From JAKAAZ01 sp963817855 (GTDB taxonomy: Bacteria > Acidobacteriota > Terriglobia > Terriglobales > Acidobacteriaceae), in NCBI GenBank assembly GCA_963817855.1, contig CAWFQA010000001.1, positions 1,178,001 to 1,242,000 on the forward strand: a stretch of 64,000 nt of DNA, in the 5' to 3' direction. The translations under genes were made by a program, and so were the position numbers. This document shows, piece by piece, positions 1 to 8,459 of the stretch. The number at the start of each line of letters is the position of its first letter. Positions within the stretch are counted from its first letter, which is position 1. The notes beneath the pieces were generated by a model. That model ran no database searches, was not told the DNA's origin, and saw only the letters and a list, made by a program, of their open reading frames with translations.

Positions 1-468
1 CACAACTCTGGCATGGGCGGCTGGATCGTGGGTGCAACCCGCTATTTCAACCCTCGCTTCGGTATCATCGCCGATGCGCGCGGTCTTTATGGAGACAATT
101 CTCTCGGCGCAGTCAACGGCGGAGGCAACAATACCTATAACGCGAAATTCGCGGTGTTCCCCTTTACCATCGGTCCCATCTATCGCTTCTATGGCAATTC
201 GAAGATTTCTGTCAGCGGCGCCCTGCAGCTGGGCGATATCTATGGGTACTTTGACAAGAACACCGGCGCGTTTCCACCGGAGACGGTGGGTTTTTACCCC
301 GCCAGCAACGTCGGCGCCGCCATCGCCAGCATTCACCTGGACTACAATCTGAGTCCCGGCCTCGCCGTTCGCCTTTCGCCGCACATGCTGATCGACAGCT
401 TCGGGGGGGAGATTACCCACAATCAGGGGATAATGTTGGGGATGGTCTATCGCTTCGGACGGCAGTAG
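1..468 (+). CDS. C-terminal part of an outer-membrane beta-barrel protein (5' truncated)
   Basis: The frame is open from base 1 and the first in-frame ATG is at 13, so the gene starts before the window. About 155 residues are visible. They alternate polar and hydrophobic residues in strand-like segments rich in Gly, Tyr and Phe, for example around AVFPFTIGPIYRFYG. The protein ends GMVYRFGRQ. This fits the last strands of a small OmpA/OprF-like or porin-like barrel. No catalytic motif is visible. The family call is inference from strand pattern only; that it is a real gene is fairly secure because the codon use matches its neighbours. Confidence 0.6.
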   Translation, partial: HNSGMGGWIVGATRYFNPRFGIIADARGLYGDNSLGAVNGGGNNTYNAKFAVFPFTIGPIYRFYGNSKISVSGALQLGDIYGYFDKNTGAFPPETVGFYPASNVGAAIASIHLDYNLSPGLAVRLSPHMLIDSFGGEITHNQGIMLGMVYRFGRQ

Positions 469-709
469 GCCATTCTACCTTCGCGGCAAGAAAACTGGTC
501 CGAACCAGAGAAGGCTGCGCCTGCTGCAGTCTTCTCGCTGAACACCCGCGGATATGTCTCCCACGATCGACATTGGCCGATGGATCGCCCGGTCCTCCCG
601 CGCAGACGTATCCGTCATCTGGAACCGCAATCACATCCGATAGGGAGTGTTTGATGTATCCTCTATCGGGCAGCAAGGGCAGCATGCAATTTCAGCATGA
701 GAGAAAGCA

Positions 710-2227
710 GTGAAGGCAATGGCAACTGGAAAACACAGCACTCGTAATTTCAAAAATCTGATCGGCGGCAAATGGGTCAGCGCTCACTCCCGCAAAACGT
801 TTGAGAATCGTAATCCCGCCAAAAATCGCGACCTGGTTGGCATCTTCCCCTCGTCCGACACAAGAGATGTCTCCGACGCCGTTGCCGCCGCGAAAGAAGC
901 CTTCAAAAGCTGGCGACTGGTGCCCGCGCCAAAGCGCGCCGAGATCCTCTTCCGCGCCGGCGAAATTCTCACCGAGCGCAAGGAGCAGTACGCCCGCGAC
1001 ATGACCCGCGAAATGGGCAAGGTGCTGGAGGAAACCCGCGGCGATGTGCAGGAAGCCATCGACACCGCTTTCTACATGGCCGGCGAAGGACGCCGCATGT
1101 TCGGCAACACGACGCCCTCGGAATTGCAGAACAAATTTGCCATGAGCGTGCGCATGCCGGTCGGTGTCTGCGGCATGATCACTCCGTGGAATTTCCCCAT
1201 GGCCATCCCCTCGTGGAAGCTGCTGCCGGCCATCGTCTGCGGCAACACCTGCGTCATCAAACCCGCGCAGGCCACGCCGCTTTCCACCTATAACCTGGTG
1301 CAGGCGCTGCTCGATGCCGGGCTGCACGCCGGTGTCGTCAATATCGTTTCCGGATCCGGCGGTCAGGTCGGCATGCCGCTAGTCGAGCATCCCGACGTCA
1401 ACGCCATCAGTCTCACCGGCTCCAGCGAAGTCGGTCGTACCGTCGGCATGGCCGCGGCTGCTGGCTTCAAACCGTGCTCGCTCGAGCTCGGCGGCAAGAA
1501 CGCCATGATCATCATGGACGATGCCAATCTCGATCTGGCCGTCGAAGGCGCGCTCTGGGGAGCATTCGGCACCACCGGCCAGCGCTGCACCGCCACCAGT
1601 CGCATCCTAATTCACAAGAAAATCGCCCGGCGCTTTACTGATCAATTAGTCGAGCGCGCTCGCAAGCTGCGCATCGGCAATGGCCTGGAAAAAAGCGTGC
1701 AGGTGGGCCCGCTGGTCAATCAGCAACAGGTGGAAACCAGCGCCATGTATGTCAAAATCGCGATCGATGAAGGCGCAAAACTCCTCATCGGCGGCAAGCG
1801 TCTCCAAGGCAAAGCCTATGCGGATGGATATTTCTTCGCTCCTACCATCTTTGGGGGAGTGAAACCGTCCATGCGCATCGCGCGCGAAGAAGTCTTCGGT
1901 CCCGTGCTCAGCCTGCTGGAGTTTGACAGCTTCGAGCGCGCACTTCAAATCGCCAATGATGTCGACTACGGTCTTTCCGCCGCCATCTATACGCGCGACG
2001 TCAACCAGGCCTATCGCGCCATGCGCGACATCGACACCGGCATCATCTACGTCAACGCGCCGACCATTGGCGCGGAAGTGCATTTACCGTTCGGAGGAGT
2101 CAAGCAGACCGGCAACGGCCATCGCGAAGGCGGCAGCGGCGCGCTGGATTTCTACACTACCTGGAAGTCTGTTTACGTAGATTATTCTGATCGCCTGCAA
2201 CGCGCCCAGATCGATACTGGAGAATAA
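710..2227 (+). CDS. NAD(P)-dependent aldehyde dehydrogenase
   Basis: A 505-residue protein of normal ALDH-superfamily length. The oxyanion-hole Asn is in TPWNF (about 161), the general base Glu in LELGGK (about 259) and the catalytic Cys in GQRCTA (about 293). The C-terminal HLPFGGVKQTGNGHRE block resembles semialdehyde-type ALDHs, including the aminoadipate- and oxoglutarate-semialdehyde groups, but the substrate cannot be read from sequence. The GTG at 710 follows GAGAAAG; an ATG nine bases later at 719 is an alternative. Alanine dehydrogenase follows 65 bp downstream on the same strand, suggesting co-transcription and an amino-acid catabolic role (inference). Confidence 0.93.
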   Translation: MKAMATGKHSTRNFKNLIGGKWVSAHSRKTFENRNPAKNRDLVGIFPSSDTRDVSDAVAAAKEAFKSWRLVPAPKRAEILFRAGEILTERKEQYARDMTREMGKVLEETRGDVQEAIDTAFYMAGEGRRMFGNTTPSELQNKFAMSVRMPVGVCGMITPWNFPMAIPSWKLLPAIVCGNTCVIKPAQATPLSTYNLVQALLDAGLHAGVVNIVSGSGGQVGMPLVEHPDVNAISLTGSSEVGRTVGMAAAAGFKPCSLELGGKNAMIIMDDANLDLAVEGALWGAFGTTGQRCTATSRILIHKKIARRFTDQLVERARKLRIGNGLEKSVQVGPLVNQQQVETSAMYVKIAIDEGAKLLIGGKRLQGKAYADGYFFAPTIFGGVKPSMRIAREEVFGPVLSLLEFDSFERALQIANDVDYGLSAAIYTRDVNQAYRAMRDIDTGIIYVNAPTIGAEVHLPFGGVKQTGNGHREGGSGALDFYTTWKSVYVDYSDRLQRAQIDTGE

Positions 2228-2292
2228 CGTTTCATTTCGTCCGTCGTACCTAGATGGATGAACACGCTGTAGAACCTGAGGAGAGACCATCC

Positions 2293-3408
2293 ATGATTCT
2301 CGGTGTTCCCAAAGAAGTGAAAGATCACGAAAGCCGCGTCGGCGTCACCCCCGCCGGCGTCAAAGCGCTAGTGGAAGCAGGGCACGAGGTCCTCGTCGAG
2401 ACCAAAGCGGGAGACTTATCCTCGCTTCCCGATGATGAATATCAATCGGCCGGCGCAGAAATTGTCGGCTCGGCCTACGACGTATGGCGTCTCTCTGACA
2501 TCATCGTCAAGGTCAAGGAGCCCATCGAGAAAGAGTATGGCCATTTCCGCGAAGGCCTCATCCTGTTCACCTATCTGCACCTCGCGCCGCTTCCCGCGCT
2601 GACTGCAAAATTGCTGGAGAAGAAAGTCATCGGCATCGCCTATGAAACGATCCGCGACAAAGCCGGTACGCTGCCGCTGCTGACTCCCATGTCAGAGGTC
2701 GCAGGCCGCATGTCGGTGCAGGTCGGCGCAGCGCATCTTGAAAAAGAAAAGGGTGGCCGCGGCGTTCTTCTCGGCGGTATCCCCGGCGTGCCTCCCGGAA
2801 ATGTCTGCATCATCGGTGGTGGCATCGTCGGAACCAATGCCGCCAAAGTCGCGCTCGGCATGGGCGCGAAGGTCACCATCGTCGACATGAATCTGAACCG
2901 TCTGCGCGAACTGGACGATATCTTCAACGGCCGCGTCTACACTATCGCCTCCAACTCCTACAACGTCAGCCGCGCCGCTCGCGAAGCCGATCTCCTTATT
3001 GGCGGTGTCTTGATCCCCGGTGCTGCCGCTCCCAAAATTGTCACTAAGGCAATGGTCTCCACCATGAAGAAAGGCGCCGTCATCGTGGATGTTGCCATTG
3101 ATCAGGGCGGCTGCATTGAGACCGCCCGTCCGACCACCCACAGCGACCCGTCCTACGTGCTCGATGGCGTGGTGCATTATTGCGTCACCAATATGCCGGC
3201 AGCGGTGCCGCATACCTCGACCATGGGCCTCACCAACGCGACCTTCCCGTATGTGCTGCGGCTGGCAACGCTCGGCGCCAGAGCCGCCATACAAGCCGAT
3301 CCCGGTCTGCAGGACGGCGTCAACACCTACGACGGTATTCTCACCTGCAAGCCGGTTGCGGAATCACAGGGCAAGCCCTGGAAATCCGTCCTCGATCTGG
3401 TGCATTAA
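2293..3408 (+). CDS. ald: Alanine dehydrogenase
   Basis: A 371-residue protein matching the usual length of L-alanine dehydrogenase, which interconverts alanine and pyruvate plus ammonia using NAD. The N-terminus MILGVPKEVKDHESRVGVTP is the family signature. The nucleotide-binding glycine motif is in CIIGGGIVGTNAAKVALGMG. The Asp/Gln-rich stretch VIVDVAIDQGGC and the active-site Lys/His segments (KVKEP, YLHLAP) are present. The start at 2293 is chosen because GAGGAGAG lies just upstream and the protein then begins exactly as the family does; an in-frame ATG at 2254 would add 13 unconserved residues. It probably forms a catabolic pair with the aldehyde dehydrogenase before it. Confidence 0.96.
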   Translation: MILGVPKEVKDHESRVGVTPAGVKALVEAGHEVLVETKAGDLSSLPDDEYQSAGAEIVGSAYDVWRLSDIIVKVKEPIEKEYGHFREGLILFTYLHLAPLPALTAKLLEKKVIGIAYETIRDKAGTLPLLTPMSEVAGRMSVQVGAAHLEKEKGGRGVLLGGIPGVPPGNVCIIGGGIVGTNAAKVALGMGAKVTIVDMNLNRLRELDDIFNGRVYTIASNSYNVSRAAREADLLIGGVLIPGAAAPKIVTKAMVSTMKKGAVIVDVAIDQGGCIETARPTTHSDPSYVLDGVVHYCVTNMPAAVPHTSTMGLTNATFPYVLRLATLGARAAIQADPGLQDGVNTYDGILTCKPVAESQGKPWKSVLDLVH

Positions 3409-3449
3409 CCTTCACCCGTTTTCTCATCCCTTGTTGCCGGAGAACGAAT

Positions 3450-4136
3450 TTGCTGCGTCGATCCCTGCTGGCTCTGTCCGCGCTCGTATTGCTGCTGTCT
3501 TCGGCCTGTCAGCAGCCAAGAAGATTTCCCGCGGAAAGGATGGCCCGCGCTCGCATCGCCAATGCCAGCTCCGCCAACATCCCCGCTCCCAGCGGCCACT
3601 TCAACTATTACCTGTTCACCCTCTCCTGGTCCCCGGAATATTGTCATGGCCGTCCCAACAACCCGCAGTGCGATGGCGCTAACCCGGGATTTGTCGTGCA
3701 TGGCCTCTGGCCTCAGTTCAACAACGGTCGATGGCCCTCGGCCTGTTCCAGCCAGCCTGGGTTATCGAATCCTTCCAGCATGCTCGATATCATGCCCGAT
3801 CTGCGCCTCATCGAGCATGAGTGGACCACGCATGGCACCTGCTCCGGCCTGACCGCTGACCAATACTTCGGGGTCATCCGCAACGCCTACAGCTCCATCC
3901 GGATTCCGTCGTCGCTGGCCAGCCCTACACACAGCGTCACCCGCAGCGCGGACGAGATCAAGCAGATGTTCATCGACGCCAATCCAGGAATGGCTGCCGA
4001 CAACATCGCCGTGAGCTGTCACGATCGCTATCTTTCCGCCGTTGAATTTTGCCTGGCAAAGAATTTGCAGCCCACTGTTTGCCAGGCTGTGCGCGACTGC
4101 ACCGCCAACTCCATTCGGATTCCTGCGGCGCAATAG
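3450..4136 (+). CDS. Secreted ribonuclease T2 family lipoprotein
   Basis: A 228-residue protein from a TTG start at 3450 preceded by GGAGA. The N-terminus is a lipoprotein signal with lipobox SSAC (Cys20). Both RNase T2 catalytic blocks are intact: CAS-I FVVHGLWPQ (His84) and CAS-II HEWTTHGTC (His123, Glu124, His128). The paired cysteines are typical of the family. T2 enzymes cleave single-stranded RNA through a 2',3'-cyclic phosphate; here the enzyme would act in the periplasm or on the outer membrane, perhaps in nucleotide scavenging (inference). The frame extends upstream across the end of ald, but that part is not conserved and lacks a ribosome site. Confidence 0.9.
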   Translation: MLRRSLLALSALVLLLSSACQQPRRFPAERMARARIANASSANIPAPSGHFNYYLFTLSWSPEYCHGRPNNPQCDGANPGFVVHGLWPQFNNGRWPSACSSQPGLSNPSSMLDIMPDLRLIEHEWTTHGTCSGLTADQYFGVIRNAYSSIRIPSSLASPTHSVTRSADEIKQMFIDANPGMAADNIAVSCHDRYLSAVEFCLAKNLQPTVCQAVRDCTANSIRIPAAQ

Positions 4137-4310
4137 TTCCGGCCCAGCCTTCCGCGTCGACACCGCGTGAATGCGAAGAAAAGCTGCAGGGAATTGCTCC
4201 CTCTCCAACCCCGTACCAGTGAAAATGCTCTAAAATGAAATAGCTGACAAAGTCACTACAGCTGTACTTAGTAACCGCCAGTCCGCGCCAAGCGGCGGCG
4301 GGGAGGTTCA

Positions 4311-6857
4311 ATGCGGCGGTTCGTATTTTTTGCAGTTCTTCTGGCTCTTTCCCTACCCGTCGGTCTTTCCACCACTGGCTGCGCCCATGACTACGGTCAG
4401 AACTACTGTAGCGGCTTCCAGAGCGGCGAGCAGCTAACTGCCCCCGCAAAGATTGACCTCGAGCCTGCCGTCTACGGGCTCTCATTGAGCTATGGGCAAG
4501 TTGCCTCTTTGTCGACACCCACCGCCGTTAATTGCAAAGGCACATCCGTCACCGTCAAGACATACAGCTATGGCACCACCAACCTGTCATTGGCGGATGT
4601 TTCGCCTGCCGGGCAGGTGTGCGGCGGCAAATGGAACCGGAATTCCGGTAATGGCGTTCCCAACTTCACCACCTGCATTCCCCCGCAGACCGGCAGCCCC
4701 ATCTTCAACGCGAACGGCGGTCTGGCCTACCTGACCGCAAGCGGCGGCGGAGCGACCAGCAATCCGGTTCCGGTCTTCGTTCATCCGCCCATCACCAGTG
4801 TTTTGTTAGGTGGAAAAAGTGCGGTACACACGTGTCCCAATAACCCCGTCACTGGCTCGCCCGAGAATGTTCCCGTCTATGCCCTGAACAGCTGTCTCTC
4901 GCAGAACCAGACAGCGCAGCTGGCCGCCACTGTGTACAGCGGCACGACGGATATTACCTGCAACGCCGGCCACCTTAGCTATAGCCCGCAGGATACGGAT
5001 GTGGTTTCGGTCGACCAGAACGGCGTCGCCACTGCCCATCTGCCTGGCGCCAGCGTGATTAACGCCACCATCGCCCAGGCCACCAGTACCGCCGGATATT
5101 TCTTTACCTGCCCGGCCAAAAGCATTCAGCTTAGCGTGGGCACCACCGGACAAAAAAGTGTCACTGTCAACACCAACAATATTCAGCCGTTGACCACGAC
5201 AATCCTCGACACCAACGGCAACGCCATCAGCGGGTTGCAGCTGCAGTACACGTCCAACGACCCCATCAACATCCCGGTGAGCAATACCGGTTCCGTCACG
5301 CCGGCCTACCCCAGCGACGCGGCGATTGTCGCGCAATGCCTGCCCAGTGTCTGTAACCCCGCGCCGCAGAATGAAATCGGCAACCTCAGTACCGGCCTGC
5401 CCATCAGTAGCAACCCGATCGACGTTCATACTCCAGGCCCGAGTCAGGCGCTTCTTTACATGGCCAGCCCACAGTCGCTGAACCTGGTGCCGATTGACTT
5501 CCAAAGCGGCAATGTGGGCACGCCGATTCGCCTGCCGTATCAGCCGAACTCCATGGTGATGGACGAAAACGGCAACGATCTCTTCATGGGCAGCAGCACC
5601 GAGCTGATGATTGCGTCCATTTCGCCTACCAGCGGCACCGTGCTCACCACCCAGACTCCCGGTGTCCCCGGCACCGTGCTGGCTGTAGCTCCGAATGACT
5701 CGCTCGTCGTCGTCCACGATCCCTGCCGGCAGTTGTTCTATCTCTACACACCGCCGGTCGGCAATCTCGCCGCTACGGTCATCTCTTTCGGCGCGGCCGG
5801 GCCGACCATTGCCTGCAACGTCAACAGCCAGCCCATCGATCCTTCTGTCGAAGTGCATCCGCCGTACGCAGCCCAGTTCACCCAGGACAGCCAAACCGTC
5901 TACATCGTGGGCGAAAATACGCTGTATACCTACAACACCTTCACCGGCTGGCACGTCTGCACAGAGAACGGTCAGACAGGCAATTGCCCGATCAATCCCA
6001 CCCCCACCAGCCCCACCAGCGTCGCCGTCACCATTCCGGGTGTCGGTGCCTACGCTGCCGGCTCACCCACCACCGCCTTCGGATATTGCGCCCTCGGTCC
6101 GAACCAGGCGAACCCGCAACAGACTCCCGGCCCTCCCCCGACAGGCCTGACTGATCCAACCGCCGCCGTGAACCCGACGGAATACTATCCCAACGCTGCC
6201 ACCGTGGCCGCGCAAACCGATGAACTGGCCGCCACCACGGACGGCTATCACATCATCGGCGCGAGTACCGTGAGCGGCGGACAGCTCACCGACATTGGCG
6301 TTCAGATCCCGGATGGGTATTGTCCCTTGAAGACTGCGCTAAGTTTCCCCAGCAATCCCCAGCAGTTCAGCCTGGCAACGCCCAACGTGGAATTCATCGA
6401 CCAGGTGCTGGTTTCGCCCAACTCGCAGCTGGCTTTCGTCACATTCCAACCCACAAGTGCAACCGGAAGCGCGAACACTCTACCCGCCTACAAGGTTCCC
6501 TGTACGACGTTCCAGTCGTCACAAGGGAACTGTCCCGCTGGACGACCGGCCACAGGTAACATCGTCAATGTGCCCTTGACCGGCCAGGCGGGAGCGCCTG
6601 TGGCTGGCGTCTTCAGCCCGGATACCACCACGTTCTACGCGTCGACCAGTAACGATGACCTTGTCCACCTGATCGACACCAAGACCTTGACCGACACCAA
6701 AACGTTCAATCCCGGCCTGACCTGCGCCACCACCACGACGGCACCCGCCCATCCCTACTTGGCATGCACAGCAGGAACTCCGGTGCCGGCCCTATTCCTC
6801 GCGGCCCGACCGCGGCCTACGCAGGGATCCGTCACCACTGCAGCGAAAAAGAACTAA
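4311..6857 (+). CDS. Large exported lipoprotein with Ig-like and beta-propeller-like regions
   Basis: An 848-residue protein starting at an ATG behind GGGGAGG. The signal peptide ends in a lipobox (LSTTGC, Cys24). Residues about 40-330 contain repeated strand-rich segments; one stretch (DTDVVSVDQNGVATAHLPG) looks like a bacterial Ig-like BIG2 domain. From about residue 380 the sequence has short repeated units of the form 'value, period, location' typical of YVTN/NHL-type propellers. Cysteine content is high for a bacterial protein. Proteins of this build are common and uncharacterised in Acidobacteriota. I assign no function; surface binding is a guess. Confidence 0.75.
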   Translation: MRRFVFFAVLLALSLPVGLSTTGCAHDYGQNYCSGFQSGEQLTAPAKIDLEPAVYGLSLSYGQVASLSTPTAVNCKGTSVTVKTYSYGTTNLSLADVSPAGQVCGGKWNRNSGNGVPNFTTCIPPQTGSPIFNANGGLAYLTASGGGATSNPVPVFVHPPITSVLLGGKSAVHTCPNNPVTGSPENVPVYALNSCLSQNQTAQLAATVYSGTTDITCNAGHLSYSPQDTDVVSVDQNGVATAHLPGASVINATIAQATSTAGYFFTCPAKSIQLSVGTTGQKSVTVNTNNIQPLTTTILDTNGNAISGLQLQYTSNDPINIPVSNTGSVTPAYPSDAAIVAQCLPSVCNPAPQNEIGNLSTGLPISSNPIDVHTPGPSQALLYMASPQSLNLVPIDFQSGNVGTPIRLPYQPNSMVMDENGNDLFMGSSTELMIASISPTSGTVLTTQTPGVPGTVLAVAPNDSLVVVHDPCRQLFYLYTPPVGNLAATVISFGAAGPTIACNVNSQPIDPSVEVHPPYAAQFTQDSQTVYIVGENTLYTYNTFTGWHVCTENGQTGNCPINPTPTSPTSVAVTIPGVGAYAAGSPTTAFGYCALGPNQANPQQTPGPPPTGLTDPTAAVNPTEYYPNAATVAAQTDELAATTDGYHIIGASTVSGGQLTDIGVQIPDGYCPLKTALSFPSNPQQFSLATPNVEFIDQVLVSPNSQLAFVTFQPTSATGSANTLPAYKVPCTTFQSSQGNCPAGRPATGNIVNVPLTGQAGAPVAGVFSPDTTTFYASTSNDDLVHLIDTKTLTDTKTFNPGLTCATTTTAPAHPYLACTAGTPVPALFLAARPRPTQGSVTTAAKKN

Positions 6858-6873
6858 CCGCATGAAAATGAAC

Positions 6874-6920
6874 TGGGTGTCCATGTCTCGGTCGCCGCGG
6901 CGACCGACATGGGGCACCCA
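6874..6920. repeat. 47-bp imperfect palindrome ending in GGGGCACCCA
   Basis: Outer arms TGGGTG/CACCCA and inner arms CCATGTC/GACATGG plus CGGTCGCC/GGCGACCG form a long hairpin about 17 bases after the stop codon of the lipoprotein gene. No T-run follows, so it is not a standard intrinsic terminator. It carries the same GGGGCACCC tag as hairpins at 31376, 45287, 49917, 52115 and 54782. Confidence 0.7.
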
Positions 6921-7023
6921 TAATTCAACGTGTCACCCTGTTCGGCCAGCAAAGAAGTGTCATCCCGAGCGAAGCCGAGGGACCTGCTGTTTCCACGCTC
7001 AATGAAGAATGATGAAGAAGAAC

Positions 7024-7479
7024 TTACGCCTGAGGCTCTTTCACCGAACGGGGCGTGAGTTGCTTCACGGTGCGTGGCAGCGCGCGCGCCACGGCATCCA
7101 GAATCCCGTTCAGGAAGTGTATCGACTCGGAAGCCGCATAGAGCCGGGCAATCTCAAGCGTCTCGTTAATGATGATCGGCAAGGGTGTCGCCGGATATCC
7201 CAGCATCTCCGCGATGGCTGCCCGCAGCAGGTTGCGATCCACCGCTGCCATTCGCTCCAGCCGCCAATGCTCGCTGGCCGTCGCAATGTAGGTATCAATC
7301 TCGTCCTGCCGGGCAATGGCCACGCGAAAAATATCCTCAGCAAATCCCTGGGTTCCCGGATCGACCTTCTCACGCGCCTGCCAGAACGTGCGCTGCACGT
7401 ACTCCGCGTTCTGCTTTCCCATGTCCGCCTGGAACAGCATCTGCATTGCAATTTCGCGGGATTTGCGGCGTTTTCCCAT
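7024..7479 (-). CDS. nusB: Transcription antitermination factor NusB
   Basis: A 151-residue protein with the NusB pattern throughout: the basic start (MGKRRKSREIAMQMLFQAD), the central helices with VDRNLLRAAIAEMLGYPATPLPIIINETLEIARLYA, and the closing SIHFLNGILDAVARALP. NusB binds boxA RNA with NusE and takes part in rRNA antitermination. It lies 2 bp after ribH on the minus strand; ribH-nusB is a widespread bacterial gene order. The 15-residue polar tail after the last conserved helix is slightly longer than usual. Confidence 0.95.
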   Translation of the reverse strand: MGKRRKSREIAMQMLFQADMGKQNAEYVQRTFWQAREKVDPGTQGFAEDIFRVAIARQDEIDTYIATASEHWRLERMAAVDRNLLRAAIAEMLGYPATPLPIIINETLEIARLYAASESIHFLNGILDAVARALPRTVKQLTPRSVKEPQA

Positions 7480-7481
7480 AC

Positions 7482-8372
7482 CTATTGTCCTGCCGTCAAG
7501 TCTGTAACTGTGGGAGTTACAATTTTCTTCTTCACCGCCGCCATTTCGATTGCCGCCAGCGCCGCTTCAAATCCCTTGTTCCCCATCTTCAGCCCGGCGC
7601 GATCCAGCGCCTGCTCCAGCGTCTCGCAGGTCAGCACTCCAAACGCATGCGGCACACCCGTGTCCTGCTGCGACTGACCGATGCCGCGCGACACTTCCGT
7701 GTAGATTGCTTCATAGTGTGCCGTCTCGCCGCGCAGCAAAACACCCAGCGTCACAATCGCATCCACATTCTTGCTCTCCGCCAGCAGTCGCGCCGCCCCT
7801 GGAATCTCCCACGAGCCCGGAACACGCACCACCCGGATCGCATCCTTTTTCGCTCCGCTGCGCAACAATGCGTCCAGAGCACCCTGCAACAGCCGATCGG
7901 TAATAACCGCATTCCACCGCGAAACCACAATGCCGAAGCGCATCCCCGCGGCGCTCAGGTCGCCTTCCACCGCCACCGGTTTGCCGTGATGCACATTCTC
8001 CGACTCCCAGAAGCCGAAGATCATGCCCGGCACCGGCTCCGCGGTAAACAGGCGGGAATTCCAATGAGTCTGCGTGATTGTCGAAATGTTCCGCCCGCCC
8101 TCGGCCGCGGCGGAGTTTTTCTTCATCCAGTTCGCCGCCACACCATGCACCGCCTCCAATCCCGTCACTTCAATCAGGATTTCAGGCGTGGCTGACATTT
8201 TCCCCGTCACAAATTCCAGGTTGCCTAGCGGCGCAAGGAAAGGCGCAGTGCGAAATTGCTCGCCCGCCGATCCCTTGCCGGGTTCAAACCCGAGCGCCGA
8301 AAAAAAACTCTCCAGCGTCTCCAGTTCTTCAGCCGTGCGCGCCGCGCGCACCCATGTGATTCCTTTGATCAT
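7482..8372 (-). CDS. ribH: 6,7-dimethyl-8-ribityllumazine synthase fused to an N-terminal VOC/glyoxalase-like domain
   Basis: The C-terminal ~155 residues are a full RibH, which condenses a ribityl-pyrimidine with dihydroxybutanone phosphate in riboflavin synthesis. Visible marks are FGIVVSRWN, the GSWEIP substrate loop, the RGETAHYE active-site His segment and GNKGFEAALAAIEM. The N-terminal ~120 residues from ATG 8372 have the alpha/beta pattern of a vicinal-oxygen-chelate domain, with WVRAARTAEELETLESFFSA and a terminal LFTAEPVPGMIFGFWE typical of VOC second halves. No stop, frameshift or internal ribosome site separates the two. The frame stays open to 8423; I prefer 8372 because conservation-like sequence begins there. 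No strong Shine-Dalgarno is seen. The RibH call is secure; the VOC assignment is by pattern only. Confidence 0.92.
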   Translation of the reverse strand: MIKGITWVRAARTAEELETLESFFSALGFEPGKGSAGEQFRTAPFLAPLGNLEFVTGKMSATPEILIEVTGLEAVHGVAANWMKKNSAAAEGGRNISTITQTHWNSRLFTAEPVPGMIFGFWESENVHHGKPVAVEGDLSAAGMRFGIVVSRWNAVITDRLLQGALDALLRSGAKKDAIRVVRVPGSWEIPGAARLLAESKNVDAIVTLGVLLRGETAHYEAIYTEVSRGIGQSQQDTGVPHAFGVLTCETLEQALDRAGLKMGNKGFEAALAAIEMAAVKKKIVTPTVTDLTAGQ

Positions 8373-8459
8373 GTTTCGATGGTACAACGTTGCGCTCTCA
8401 ACCACTGCACTCCGGCTGCGCATTGAAAACCAGCGCCAACCGGAGGCCTGAGAAAATCT

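Noticed and set aside
4806..5954. 382-codon open frame on the minus strand inside the large lipoprotein gene
   Set aside because: It is antisense to a gene with clear signal peptide and lipobox, has low-complexity Gly/Arg/Asp composition and no domain; it is a GC-driven shadow.
8373..8459. FMN riboswitch at the ribH end of the cluster
   Set aside because: The region is too short and shows no RFN-element conserved blocks.
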